Source: Thiomonas sp.
Lineage (GTDB): Bacteria; Pseudomonadota; Gammaproteobacteria; Burkholderiales; Burkholderiaceae
Reading direction: 5' to 3'
Assembly: GCA_027443745.1 (NCBI GenBank)
Contig: DAIAZB010000030.1
Coordinates: 11,746-75,745 of the forward strand
DNA length: 64,000 nt
Shown here: positions 1 through 8,319 of the stretch, piece after piece
How positions within the stretch are numbered: the stretch's first letter is position 1
Layout of the letters: each line of letters starts with the position of its first letter
The notes under the pieces: generated by a model
Databases searched by the model: none
What the model was told of the DNA's origin: nothing
The model's input: only the letters and a program-made list of their open reading frames with translations
Position numbers and translations under genes: made by a program

Positions 1-75
1 TCTGCCCCTTCCAGATCGCTGATCGGCGGATGGCAATCTGGCGTGGCGCAGGCAAGCTTGCCCGCGAAGTTCTAA
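1..75 (+). CDS. Possible C-terminal tail of an upstream gene (partial)
   Basis: Frame 1 is open from the window edge to a TAA at 73-75, giving 24 residues that end in PAKF. The next gene starts 30 bases later on the same strand, so an upstream co-oriented gene is plausible. The stretch is too short to recognise or to separate from chance. Confidence 0.2.
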   Translation, partial: SAPSRSLIGGWQSGVAQASLPAKF

Positions 76-105
76 CAGCTCGATATCGAGGAGTCGATTG
101 AAAAC

Positions 106-1407
106 ATGAACAGACAGATCCGGTTTCTGCTGGCATCGCTGGTGTTGGGCGCGGCGGTCTTTAGTCTGACTGCAACGGCGGACGGAACCGGGGTGGTCAC
201 CCGCACGTTGCAACAGAGCATCAACGTGCCGGCGGGCGACAGCGTCGCGGTGGAAAACCTCGTGGGGCATATGCGCATAGTCCAGGGCAACGGCCCGCTG
301 CAGATCACTGCCACGGTGGTGGCGGGTGGTGATCAGGCCCGGCTGCTGATGCAAAGCGTGAAGCTGGACGTGTCCACGTTAGGCAAACGGGTGCGGGTGC
401 ATGTGCACTACCCCGTGGATCGCTACGGCACGTTCCACTACAGCCCGCGAAGCACAGAGACCGGGGGTTCAGAGGAAACCTGCATCCTGCTGATCTGTTT
501 TCACAGCAGGTCGATTAACACGATCCGGCTCCGGTATCAGGGCAAGCGGGTACGCGTCATTGAATCGACGGGCGGCGGCTCCGGCGCGCCCCTATATGTG
601 GACGTCGTTGTTCATCTGCCTGCCCAGGTTGGAGCCAGCTTCAGCAACGCGGCAGGCTTGCTGGAAGCGGACGGCCTTGCCAATAACCTGAGCCTGGTCA
701 CCCAGGGCGGCAACGTCCATGTGGCGAGCCTGCGCGGACAACTCGACGCCCATAGCAATGGTGGCGACATCCACGTGCAGAGCCTGCATGGACAACTCGA
801 TGCCTATAGCAATGGTGGTGACATCCACGTGCGGAGCCTGCACGGACAACTCGTTGCCCATAGCAATGGGGGCGACATCCACGTGCAGAGTCTGAGCGGA
901 ACACTCGATACTCACAGCGCGGGCGGTGACGTCTACTTGGGCGACGTGAGCTCATCCGATACTCATGTGTACACCGATGGCGGCGATCTCACGAGTAGCG
1001 GCTTGAGCGGCGACTTCACCCTCGCGACCAGCAGCGGTGACGCCAAGATCGATACCGTGGCCGGCAAGGTATCGCTGAATTCCGGGAGCGGAGACGCACG
1101 TTTTTTCGGCAACCTGTCTTCTCTGCAATCCCTGGATGCGGATACAGGCGGCGGAGACCTGAGGGTATCCGGCAACCTGGCCGGGCTGACATCACTGCAT
1201 GCCGACAGCGGTGGCGGTGACATCATGGTGCGGGCAAGCCATCTGTCATTGCACATGAACGCCTCGTCCGGTGGCGGGACCGTTCGCGTCCATCTGCCGG
1301 ACATTCGCAACGTCAGCAGCAGTTCCGATCATTTTTCCGGCGACATCGGCAGAGCGGCCGGCAGGGCAACGCTGCGCAGCGGCGGCGGCGACATCACCGT
1401 GACGTAA
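106..1407 (+). CDS. Secreted DUF4097-like beta-repeat protein
   Basis: A 433-aa protein with an N-terminal signal peptide: basic MNRQIR, then a hydrophobic stretch to about residue 25 ending near TATA. The rest is rich in short Gly/Ser/Asp repeats. Between residues 205 and 285 a unit of about 20 residues built on GGDIHVxSLxGQLxxHSN recurs four times, and looser GGD units continue to the end. This is the pattern of DUF4097-type putative adhesins, which fold as stacked beta-strands like a beta-helix. The nearly identical internal units suggest recent tandem duplication. Location is probably periplasmic or cell surface; the ligand is unknown. ATG at 106 is chosen because GAGGAG lies just upstream at about 91. 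Confidence 0.75.
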   Translation: MNRQIRFLLASLVLGAAVFSLTATADGTGVVTRTLQQSINVPAGDSVAVENLVGHMRIVQGNGPLQITATVVAGGDQARLLMQSVKLDVSTLGKRVRVHVHYPVDRYGTFHYSPRSTETGGSEETCILLICFHSRSINTIRLRYQGKRVRVIESTGGGSGAPLYVDVVVHLPAQVGASFSNAAGLLEADGLANNLSLVTQGGNVHVASLRGQLDAHSNGGDIHVQSLHGQLDAYSNGGDIHVRSLHGQLVAHSNGGDIHVQSLSGTLDTHSAGGDVYLGDVSSSDTHVYTDGGDLTSSGLSGDFTLATSSGDAKIDTVAGKVSLNSGSGDARFFGNLSSLQSLDADTGGGDLRVSGNLAGLTSLHADSGGGDIMVRASHLSLHMNASSGGGTVRVHLPDIRNVSSSSDHFSGDIGRAAGRATLRSGGGDITVT

Positions 1408-1409
1408 TC

Positions 1410-1688
1410 CCGGTCCAGCGCTTAGGCCCGGAAGAGCGCATCAAGGCGCTGCAGCGTGAGGTGAAGGAGCTGCGCCGAGCCAACGAGATCCTGAAGCTGG
1501 CCGACGAGCCCACCGGCAATCTGGACTCGCAGAATGCCGAGACGGTGATGCAGTTGTTCGCCGAGCTGCACACGGCGGGTGCGACGATCTGCATGGTCAC
1601 CCACGACGCCGGGCTGGCCGCGCGCGCGCAGCGCATCGTGCACATGCTCGATGGCCGCGTGCAGGCGGCGGTGCAGCAGGCGGCGTGA
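1410..1688 (+). pseudogene. Chimeric scar: IS3 OrfA fragment joined to ABC-transporter ATPase C-terminus
   Basis: The frame first reads ERIKALQREVKELRRANEIL, the conserved C-terminal part of IS3-family OrfA. It then switches without a stop into LADEPTGNLDSQNAETV and MVTHD, which are the Walker B/D-loop and H-loop of a LolD/MacB-type ABC ATPase. It ends at a TGA at 1686-1688. Neither half has its N-terminal domain: there is no Walker A or signature motif and no transposase HTH. This is a recombination product between a transposase remnant and the tail of a transporter gene. A functional product is unlikely. Confidence 0.75.
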
Positions 1689-1709
1689 GCGGATCCTTGC
1701 GCGTGTCGG

Positions 1710-2294
1710 TCACGTTGAGTCCACGGAGTGCCGCTGCCGCACGCGTTTCGCGATCTGCCAAGGCCGGACATGGATTTGGTGCACGATCCATCCCAGGCCA
1801 CCGAAGACGAAGGTCAGGCTCACCAGTTTCAGCAGCAGTACGGGCGGCACGGCGCTGCGCTGCAGGGTCGCGGTCCAGGCGAGCGATTCCATCAGACCCA
1901 GGAATCCCAGCACCAGCCAGCCATACGCGGCCAGCCAGCGTTCGGCAAGCAGGTGAACGCCATCGCGTCGGAACGACAGTGCGCCGGCATGCTTCAGTGC
2001 GATGATCTCGGCGTCCGTGAGATCCGCATCGTGCTTCAGGTGCAGCAGGTGTTCCCGGTCGCGGCGCGGCCGGACGAATCCAAAGCGCGTCTTGAAGACG
2101 TATTCATCGGCAATGGCATGGTGGTCGCGTTCATCCATCGGGTCATCGTCCGCGGTTGCCAGCGCCTCGCGCGTGACCTGCAGGAATGCCTGCCAGTGCG
2201 CCTCCCAGCCGGTCCGCGAGACCGGTGGACTCTGACGGCGATCCGGAAACCGCAGGATCTGCCCGTCCTGCCGCGGTTTGCTGTCCTGATTCAT
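1710..2294 (-). CDS. Small membrane protein, unknown function
   Basis: A 194-aa product starting at MNQDSKPRQDG. Residues 1-115 are soluble and charged. Two hydrophobic segments follow: WLAAYGWLVLGFLGLMESL and, after a short loop, PPVLLLKLVSLTFVFGGLGWI. A basic C-terminal tail IAKRVRQRH ends the protein, so it is predicted to be an inner-membrane hairpin. The ATG at 2294 overlaps the stop of the upstream XRE-regulator gene as ATGA, so the two are translationally coupled. I recognise no family. Confidence 0.65.
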   Translation of the reverse strand: MNQDSKPRQDGQILRFPDRRQSPPVSRTGWEAHWQAFLQVTREALATADDDPMDERDHHAIADEYVFKTRFGFVRPRRDREHLLHLKHDADLTDAEIIALKHAGALSFRRDGVHLLAERWLAAYGWLVLGFLGLMESLAWTATLQRSAVPPVLLLKLVSLTFVFGGLGWIVHQIHVRPWQIAKRVRQRHSVDST

Positions 2295-2734
2295 CGACTC
2301 GCCGCCACGGTGAGCAGTTGTGTCAGGCCAGCCGCATCCAGTCGGCCCGTTTCCGCGCTGAGCGCATAGGCCGCCTTCAGCACCCGCAGCCGCGCCTGTG
2401 GCCGGAGCTTCTTGTGCGTGCGCGCCAACTCGCCGTCGACCCACCGGATGATGCTGTCGACCAGCGGGAAGTCCATCGTCCGGGTCGCCGCTTTCACCGG
2501 CTGATCGTCGGGACCATCCAGCAGCCAGACCGGATCGATGCCATAGGTCTCGTACAACGCGCGGAACAGGGCCACCGGCATCTCGCGCTCGCCACGCTCG
2601 TAGTTGGCGTAGGCCCGTGACGACAAGCCGAGCGAAGTCGCGAATCCGCCTTGGCTGAGACCGGTCGTCGCGCGAACGGCCACGAGTCGCCGTCCGAGCG
2701 CGGCATTGTCGTTGGGGGTTGCGATGCTACTCAT
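2291..2734 (-). CDS. XRE-family HTH transcriptional regulator
   Basis: A 147-aa protein. Residues 12-70 form a Cro/CI-type helix-turn-helix (GRRLVAVRATTGLSQGGFA, SLGLSSRAYANYERGE, then PVALFRALYETYGIDPVWLL). The C-terminal helical region may serve oligomerisation. The gene diverges from a Ner-like regulator at 2775, and the 40-bp gap carries a perfect palindrome, a probable operator for one or both. The arrangement resembles phage or ICE control circuits. The downstream membrane-protein gene is coupled by an ATGA overlap. Confidence 0.85.
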   Translation of the reverse strand: MSSIATPNDNAALGRRLVAVRATTGLSQGGFATSLGLSSRAYANYERGEREMPVALFRALYETYGIDPVWLLDGPDDQPVKAATRTMDFPLVDSIIRWVDGELARTHKKLRPQARLRVLKAAYALSAETGRLDAAGLTQLLTVAASR

Positions 2735-2744
2735 TTGTGCCTAT

Positions 2745-2757
2745 AGTGAGTCTCACT
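2745..2757. promoter_or_regulatory. Palindromic operator between divergent regulators
   Basis: AGTGAG-T-CTCACT is a perfect 6-bp inverted repeat with one central base. It is centred 17 bp from the minus-strand start (2734) and 24 bp from the plus-strand start (2775). Position and symmetry suit a dimeric XRE or Ner-type repressor controlling both promoters. The binding protein is inferred. Confidence 0.6.
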
Positions 2758-2774
2758 CTTTCCATCACGATACC

Positions 2775-3026
2775 ATGCGGCCTGCGCGGGAACAGCACGA
2801 GCGGATCAAGATGCGCCTACGCTTGGCGGGTAGCTCATTGGCCGCGGTCGCTCGAGAACTGGGCGTGGCGGCTACGACCGTCACCACGGTGTCGCAAGGG
2901 GCGCGCCGTTCGCGCCGGATCGAGGCGGGCATCGCCGCCAAGCTTGGGGTCGGCCCCGCCGAACTCTGGCCGGAGCGCTACCCAGCTCCGGAGTCAACGC
3001 CGCGTCGACACGGAGGCGGCCCGTGA
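2775..3026 (+). CDS. Ner-like small HTH DNA-binding protein
   Basis: An 83-aa basic protein, MRPAREQHERIKMRLRL then SSLAAVARELGVAATTVTTV, IEAGIAAKLGVGPAELWPER. The order (N-terminal basic helix, LAAVARELGV, a TTV recognition segment, then the AxxLGxxPxELWPxRY ending) is typical of Mu Ner/Nlp-type regulators. The ATG at 2775 is preferred to upstream alternatives because residues before it run through the operator and do not look coding. It diverges from the XRE gene and is followed by a terminator-like hairpin. Confidence 0.7.
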   Translation: MRPAREQHERIKMRLRLAGSSLAAVARELGVAATTVTTVSQGARRSRRIEAGIAAKLGVGPAELWPERYPAPESTPRRHGGGP

Positions 3027-3071
3027 CTTAGCCCCTCGCCTTTGAACAATCTCCCAGACAGGAACGCAAAA

Positions 3072-3096
3072 GCCCCGGCGTTAGCGCGCACGGGGC
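3072..3096 (+). terminator. GC hairpin downstream of the Ner-like gene
   Basis: GCCCCG at 3072-3077 pairs with CGGGGC at 3091-3096 across a 13-nt loop, 46 bp after the Ner-like stop. No long T-run follows on the plus strand. On the minus strand it is preceded in sequence by AAAA, so termination could be weak or bidirectional. Confidence 0.45.
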
Positions 3097-3242
3097 TTGG
3101 AGAGAAGCGTCAAGCAGACTGTGTGTGCATTCTCTTCGCGATCTTGTCCCGACGTCAATAGCCCGCGACCCGGCCACGCGCCGGGTCGTGCGCCGGCTTG
3201 CATCCATCCGAAGCCGGTCGGCCCAACGAAGCGGAAGACTGC

Positions 3243-4814
3243 ATGATGAACCCCATCAAGGATCTGTGTCGCCTGATCCTCACCACCCCATTGTCCAATC
3301 GGCGCATCGGTGTCGCGTTGCGCCTTTCTCCCAACACCGTCGGACGTTATCGCGAGCGCTTGAACGAACTCGCGCTGGACTGGCCTGCGATCGCCGCCTG
3401 GGACGAGCAAACACTCGACCACCGGCTCAATGCGGCTGGACGGAGCGCCTTCGTTCACGCCTTCGTCGAGCCGGATTGGGCGCATGTCCATCAGGAACTG
3501 CAGCGCCGCGGCGTGACGGTCACCCTGCTGCACGAGGAATACGCCACCGGCCTCGATCACGGCGTCATGTCGCTGAGTGAGTTTCGCCGGCGCCTGGCAC
3601 GTCACCAGCGCACCCGCAGCCTGGTGATGCGCCAGGTGCGCCGTCCGGGGGAATGTCTGTTTCTCGATTTCTCCGGTGTCCGTCCGTCACTGACGGACCT
3701 GAAAACGGGGGTGTCCACGCCGGTGGAGTTGTTCGTCGCAGTCATGGGCGCCAGCCGCAAGACCTTTGCCCTCGCGGTGGCCAGCCAGAAGGTCCCCGAC
3801 TGGATCGAGGCCAACGTCAGGGCGTTGACGTTCTTCGGCGGGGTGTCGACCTTCCTGGTACCTGACAACCTCAAGGCGGGCGTTCTCTCGCACAAGCGCG
3901 GCGAAGGCGCCGTCATCCATCCCACCTACTCGGAGTGTGCCGCGCACTACGACACCATCGTCTTGCCGACGCGGGTGCGCCATCCCAAGGACAAGGCCCC
4001 CGTCGAGCTGGGCGTCAAGCTCGTCCAGCGCTGGGTGCTGGCGCGGCTGCGCAATCGGATCTTCACCTCGCTCGACGCGCTCAACCAGGCCATCGCCGAG
4101 CAACTCGCCTTGTTGAACGATAAACCGATGCGCGGCGTCGGCGGCAAGAGTCGTAACCAGTTGTTCGAGGAACTGGACCGGCCCGCCCTGAAGCCGCTGC
4201 CGGTCGATCCTTATGAATACGGCGAGTGGCAGATCGGCGTGCGCGTCGGACAGGACTATCACGTCCGTCACAGCGAGCAGTACTACTCGGTGCCGCATGC
4301 ATTGGTCAGCGCAAAGGTCAACATCAAAGCTTCGGTCGCCGCCATCTCGATATTCCATCGCGATCGCCGCATCGCGTTGCATACGCGACTCTTGAAGCCA
4401 GGCGCTGTGCGTACCTTGCCCGAGCATCGGCCCAAGGCCCATCAGCGCTATGCCGAGGATGATGTTGCGACTGTCTTCGCTTGGGCTGAGGCCGCCGGCG
4501 GCGCCGTAGCGCAGTTTCTGCGGCGGCATATCGAGCATTACGATCGCCCGGTGTCGTCGCTGCAAGCGGGACGCGGCTTGCAGCGCCTCGCGCGGGACTA
4601 TGGCGTCGACCGTCTGCAGGCGGCATGCCAGCGCGCCATCGCGATGCACGCGCACGCCATCAGCTCAGTCAAGTCCATCCTGCGTCGCAACCTCGACCGC
4701 ACGCAGCCTGGCCAGCCTCTCCCCGAAACCCCGCAACCCGCTCACGACAACGTGCGTGGCCCTGAGTATTACAACGACGGAGACTCCGACGATGACCCTT
4801 CAGATGACGATTGA
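3243..4814 (+). CDS. istA: IS21-family transposase IstA
   Basis: A 523-aa IS21 transposase. The N-terminal HTH (PLSNRRIGVALRLSPNTVGRY) is followed by the RNase-H-fold DDE core: FLDFSG (first Asp), LVPDNLKAGV (second Asp) and KDKAPVELGV (Glu). After that comes the usual C-terminal beta domain (EYGEWQIGVRVGQDYHV). Length is normal for the family and the frame is intact. It cuts and joins the element ends together with IstB. ATG at 3243 begins MMNPIKDLC, matching typical IstA starts; the reading frame is open further upstream. It overlaps istB by 23 bp. The acidic tail (DGDSDDDPSDDD) partly reflects reading through the istB start. Confidence 0.93.
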   Translation: MMNPIKDLCRLILTTPLSNRRIGVALRLSPNTVGRYRERLNELALDWPAIAAWDEQTLDHRLNAAGRSAFVHAFVEPDWAHVHQELQRRGVTVTLLHEEYATGLDHGVMSLSEFRRRLARHQRTRSLVMRQVRRPGECLFLDFSGVRPSLTDLKTGVSTPVELFVAVMGASRKTFALAVASQKVPDWIEANVRALTFFGGVSTFLVPDNLKAGVLSHKRGEGAVIHPTYSECAAHYDTIVLPTRVRHPKDKAPVELGVKLVQRWVLARLRNRIFTSLDALNQAIAEQLALLNDKPMRGVGGKSRNQLFEELDRPALKPLPVDPYEYGEWQIGVRVGQDYHVRHSEQYYSVPHALVSAKVNIKASVAAISIFHRDRRIALHTRLLKPGAVRTLPEHRPKAHQRYAEDDVATVFAWAEAAGGAVAQFLRRHIEHYDRPVSSLQAGRGLQRLARDYGVDRLQAACQRAIAMHAHAISSVKSILRRNLDRTQPGQPLPETPQPAHDNVRGPEYYNDGDSDDDPSDDD

Positions 4815-5541
4815 ACAACTGCGGCGACTCAAGCTGTCCGGCATGGTGGCTGGCCTGGAGCATCAGCTGAGTCAGACGGCTTACCTGGAACTGTCCTTCG
4901 AGCAGCGGCTCGGACACCTGGTCGATGCCGAAACCAGTTCCCGCGACAGCCAGCGGCTGCGTCGCCTGCTCAAGAACGCGAAGCTCAAGGTGCACGCGGA
5001 ACCGGAGGCAATCGATTATCGGCCCACCCGTGAGATCAACCGTGCGCTGGTGGGCGATCTGCTCACCTGTCAGTGGATCGAGCAGCGCCAGAATCTGCTG
5101 GTGACCGGCCAGACGGGGACCGGCAAAACATGGCTGGCGTGCTGCTTTGCCGTTCAGGCTGCGCGCAAGGGAATCACCGTGGGCTACCGTCGCATGGGCC
5201 GACTGCTCGAGGACATGGAGATCGCGCATGCGGATGGTTCGCTGCCAAAGCTGCGGCAGCAGCTGGCCAAGCTACAGCTGTTGGTCCTGGACGACTTCGG
5301 GCTGGTTCCACTGACGGCACGCGGGCGCTCCGACCTGCTGGAGTTGCTCGATGATCGGGTCGGAACCTCATCGACCCTCGTCGCCGGGCAACTACCGATC
5401 AAGGATTGGCACGGCTTCATCAACGACCCAGCCTTGGCCGATGCGATTCTGGATCGGCTGATTCACAGCAGCATCAAGCTCACGCTGCGCGGCGAATCCA
5501 TGCGCAAGCTCAAGAGCGCAGATCAACCCGGTGCCGGCTGA
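4792..5541 (+). CDS. istB: IS21 helper ATPase IstB
   Basis: A 249-aa AAA+ ATPase that acts as target-DNA clamp and regulator for IstA. Walker A is GQTGTGKT and Walker B is LLVLDDFGL; the sensor region is around STLVAGQLPI. The N-terminal MTLQMTIEQLRRLKLSGM is the normal IstB start, so ATG at 4792 is used although the frame is open much further upstream through the istA 3' end. The 23-bp overlap with istA implies coupled translation. Confidence 0.93.
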   Translation: MTLQMTIEQLRRLKLSGMVAGLEHQLSQTAYLELSFEQRLGHLVDAETSSRDSQRLRRLLKNAKLKVHAEPEAIDYRPTREINRALVGDLLTCQWIEQRQNLLVTGQTGTGKTWLACCFAVQAARKGITVGYRRMGRLLEDMEIAHADGSLPKLRQQLAKLQLLVLDDFGLVPLTARGRSDLLELLDDRVGTSSTLVAGQLPIKDWHGFINDPALADAILDRLIHSSIKLTLRGESMRKLKSADQPGAG

Positions 5542-5962
5542 TCAGGCAGAAGCACGTGCGCAACCCTGGCGGCGCTGCGCAGCGATGCTGGCGTCCATGT
5601 GCATAGTGCTTGGCGTTCGGTGCGCAAATCGTTGGCGTTTAGCACCCCACCATCGTTATCATCCTGATTCCTTCGTGGTGGGTGATTCCGTGTGCTCGCG
5701 CATGGCGTTCCAAGGAGGATTGGCGGCCGCTCTACGGTCGCGGCGTGATGCTTTTCACCTGATGCGCTCGATGCAGTCGCGCCGGCTATGGCGTCGTTCC
5801 ATGTTGGAACGTGGCCGTCTCGATTGCGCGCAGAGACTCGACCATTGGTTCATGTAGTGACGGGAGGGCGGTCAGGACTGAACATGCCCTGCCCGTCTGT
5901 TGTCTGACTGGTGCAAGGCGTTGCCCCGGAGGGGCTTAGCCAGGATAGAAGGATAGAGTGCG
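5542..5962. other. Intergenic stretch after IS21, with a TnpB-element-end-like 17-mer
   Basis: No convincing gene. A weak plus-strand frame from 5702 (AAGGAG nearby) would give about 51 aa but has no coding character. A 17-nt stretch at 5658-5674 is identical to 55148-55164, the left end of the second TnpB element plus its outer flank. A small hairpin GCCCC-GGA-GGGGC lies near 5922-5935. The right end of the IS21 element should also lie here. Confidence 0.5.
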
Positions 5963-7249
5963 ATGAAGAAGAAATCACGAAAAGAAATGGCTGCCGCAAC
6001 GGCGCGAGAGCGGGGCTTGTATGAGCGGGTCGAGGTGGTTGCTGGCCGGATTTATGAGGAGTGTCCGGACCTGGTCAAGCCAGGCGCGAGCGAATCCGAG
6101 TGGAGGGTGCTGGCGGGGACGTGCATGGAGGTCAAGGAAGATGTTGTGGAACGGCTGATGCAGATGCCGGCGGACTGGTCGATACGGTACTGGGGTCCGG
6201 GTATGGGTGAATGGGATCTGGAGACCTGGCGTGGAATGATGGGGTGTCGGGAATACGTGATGGGCGTGATCGGCGAGTCCGGTGTGATGAAGGAAGGGTT
6301 CAGCCATGAATCGTCGTATGCGATCGACTTGAGCTGCAAGGTGATGACACGGGTATGGGGTGTAGCCGACGGTCGGCGCCGGGTGCAGAACGAGTACCTG
6401 ATGGAGCGTTTTGAGCGGGTCATGCGTCGTGCGATGGGGGACGCGTGGGAGATCTTCCGTGTGAACTGCCTGGCGTGTTCGAAGGAAGGCTGGATTGCAG
6501 CGGACGCGATGCAGAACCTGGCGATGTACCAGAGTCTCTATGGCCAACATTCGCTGCATGGAAAGCTGTGGGCTCCGCAGGTGAGGCGTTATGTGCTGGG
6601 TGACCGCCTGGATGTGGATCTGCAAGCGTATTCACAGATGGCGCGCCAGCGTCTGGGTTTGAGTGGGGTGGCATGGCGTGGCTTGATGCGCCTGGATGAA
6701 CGGCAACCGCTTTCGGCATGGCGGATTCTCGGGATGCTGACGTCGTCGTCGGAGATGAACGCCTTGGCGGTGGCGGTGTGCCAGGTGCTGGGCGAAGCAC
6801 CAGGCGTTGGAGGGGAGCTTGGTTTTTCGGAGTTCGAGTTTGGAACCATGCTCATGCTGCCGACGAGCCTGCCGATGATGAAGTCAGCCGAGGCATTGAG
6901 CGCGGATGAGTTGAAGGAAGCCTGTGAGGCTCTGGTGGCGATGATCAGGATCATGCATGCCGCCAGCAAGACGCGGTCACTGGCGAAACGTGAGGAGGAT
7001 ATGAGCAAGGTGTTTGGATGGGCGCTCACGCAATTCAGTGATGGAACGCACCTGCTCATACGGGATCTTTGGCGCGAGGCTGTGGCGAAGCATCCTGGCG
7101 ATGAGGTGCGCGTGATGAGGGATAGCGCCCTGACTTTGGCCGGGCTACATGACATCAGGTCGATCGAGGCATGGCGGCAATGGCTGAGCCCGGGATCGGG
7201 TGTGGAGCCACCGCAGGCGGGCTCAGTCGAGAAGCACAAGTTCCATTGA
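5963..7249 (+). CDS. Unknown 428-aa soluble helical protein
   Basis: Starts MKKKSRKEMAAATARERGLY with AAGGA upstream. The product is acidic, rich in Met, Trp and Glu, and predicted mostly helical; no membrane segment, zinc motif or nucleotide-binding motif is visible. It is unusually poor in Asn and rich in Met (over 25). I do not recognise the family. Nothing downstream on the same strand is closely linked. It sits between the IS21 element and a run of unknown minus-strand genes, so island cargo is the likely context. Confidence 0.6.
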   Translation: MKKKSRKEMAAATARERGLYERVEVVAGRIYEECPDLVKPGASESEWRVLAGTCMEVKEDVVERLMQMPADWSIRYWGPGMGEWDLETWRGMMGCREYVMGVIGESGVMKEGFSHESSYAIDLSCKVMTRVWGVADGRRRVQNEYLMERFERVMRRAMGDAWEIFRVNCLACSKEGWIAADAMQNLAMYQSLYGQHSLHGKLWAPQVRRYVLGDRLDVDLQAYSQMARQRLGLSGVAWRGLMRLDERQPLSAWRILGMLTSSSEMNALAVAVCQVLGEAPGVGGELGFSEFEFGTMLMLPTSLPMMKSAEALSADELKEACEALVAMIRIMHAASKTRSLAKREEDMSKVFGWALTQFSDGTHLLIRDLWREAVAKHPGDEVRVMRDSALTLAGLHDIRSIEAWRQWLSPGSGVEPPQAGSVEKHKFH

Positions 7250-7278
7250 CGGGTACGGTGAGGCGCCCTGCCCTGTGG

Positions 7279-7575
7279 TCAGTCTTGGCTGCGCACGGTA
7301 TCGGCCAGTTCAGCGCATCGCTGTTGCAGGTCGGTCAGGGCGGCCGCGATGCCGGCTGCCGTGAGGAAGACCTCGATGCTGCGGTCAGGCGAGGAATCGT
7401 CATGGATCAGCAGGTAACCTCGGCGAGACAGGGTGCGGGCGACCGGCTTTTCGGCGGCCTGGCACTCGATGGACAGGCTGCCGGGGTGCTTGAGATGGCG
7501 GACCTCGGCGTAGAGGGAGGCGAGCAAGGCCCTTTGCGCTTTCGACAAGCGGGGACGGGTTTGGGGTGCTGGCAT
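7279..7575 (-). CDS. Small unknown protein, 98 aa
   Basis: Starts MPAPQTRPRLSKAQRALLA behind CGGAGAA. The order is helix (QRALLASLYAEVRHL), a Cys-containing strand (LSIECQAAEKPVARTL), an RRGYLLIHD strand-turn and a C-terminal amphipathic helix. This resembles small winged-helix-like domains, but I cannot assign one. It lies 106 bp downstream of the 142-aa gene on the same strand. Confidence 0.6.
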   Translation of the reverse strand: MPAPQTRPRLSKAQRALLASLYAEVRHLKHPGSLSIECQAAEKPVARTLSRRGYLLIHDDSSPDRSIEVFLTAAGIAAALTDLQQRCAELADTVRSQD

Positions 7576-7681
7576 GGTCGATTCTCCGGGCGCCGCGGTT
7601 GGCATCGGATTGGTGGGTAGCCGATCACACCGCGATCGGCGCGGAGATGGCCGGGTGCGGGTCGTACCCTGCGATCGCGAA

Positions 7682-8110
7682 TCAGCAGGCATTGACATCG
7701 GGCATCGTGTGCGCCTCGCCGATAGCCTCCTTGCACTCGGCGGCGTAGAGAAACCGCGTGATCTCGGCAAAAGTCGGGTTACCGGCGCCTTCGGGAAGTT
7801 CCAGGACGCGGCCGAAGCCGTCGTGGACGCGAACACGGCGCTTGGATCCACCGTCAGGCAGTGGCTCGACAAAGACGCCCCAAGTGCCGCGTGGGCCCCT
7901 TCTGAGCGTGCCGGCGTGGACGAGGGCCATCGCGAGGATGGTGTCGGGGAGACAGTCGGACGGGGCCTCAAAATCGAATCGCTCCTCGGTCGCCGGGAAG
8001 AGTCGTGCGATGGCAACGTAAACGTCATCGTGAGGGGCGCCTCGCGCGCGCGACAGTGCGGCACACGCGAGGGTCCGGATGGTCGGGTGGAGCGAAATGT
8101 CGGCGGACAT
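7682..8110 (-). CDS. Unknown 142-aa protein
   Basis: MSADISLHPTIRTLACAALS start, then helical segments, a central RRGPRGTWGVFVEPLPDG beta-rich part, and the C-terminal FAEITRFLYAAECKEAIG. Composition and codon use look coding. No known motif is recognised. It is probably in one transcription unit with the 98-aa gene downstream. Confidence 0.6.
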   Translation of the reverse strand: MSADISLHPTIRTLACAALSRARGAPHDDVYVAIARLFPATEERFDFEAPSDCLPDTILAMALVHAGTLRRGPRGTWGVFVEPLPDGGSKRRVRVHDGFGRVLELPEGAGNPTFAEITRFLYAAECKEAIGEAHTMPDVNAC

Positions 8111-8319
8111 GGGCGTCTCGTGTGGTGAAGAGAGGGCGCGATCGGCGCAGGGGCGGGGTTTGGCACGATGATGCCCGCGAATGGCTGTGGCGCAAGGCCT
8201 GCGTCGGGGGCCCGCCCCATCGGGATCGGGCGGGCCTAGAATGGGGGCGTCGTGTGCAGCGCGGCGTCGCCCTGCCGGGGTAAAGGCGCCCGTCGACCCA
8301 TCACAAGCGGGAGTAGCCC

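Larger units (their letters stand above)
3243..5541 (+). mobile_element. IS21-family insertion sequence (ends not resolved)
   Basis: The istA-istB pair is intact, so the element may be active. I looked for terminal inverted repeats in 3100-3240 and 5542-5700 and did not find a convincing pair, so only the coding extent is given. The true element is a few hundred bases longer. Confidence 0.85.

Noticed and set aside
3100..5700. Terminal inverted repeats of the IS21 element
   Set aside because: Several short matches were examined by eye, but none formed a convincing paired terminus on both sides.
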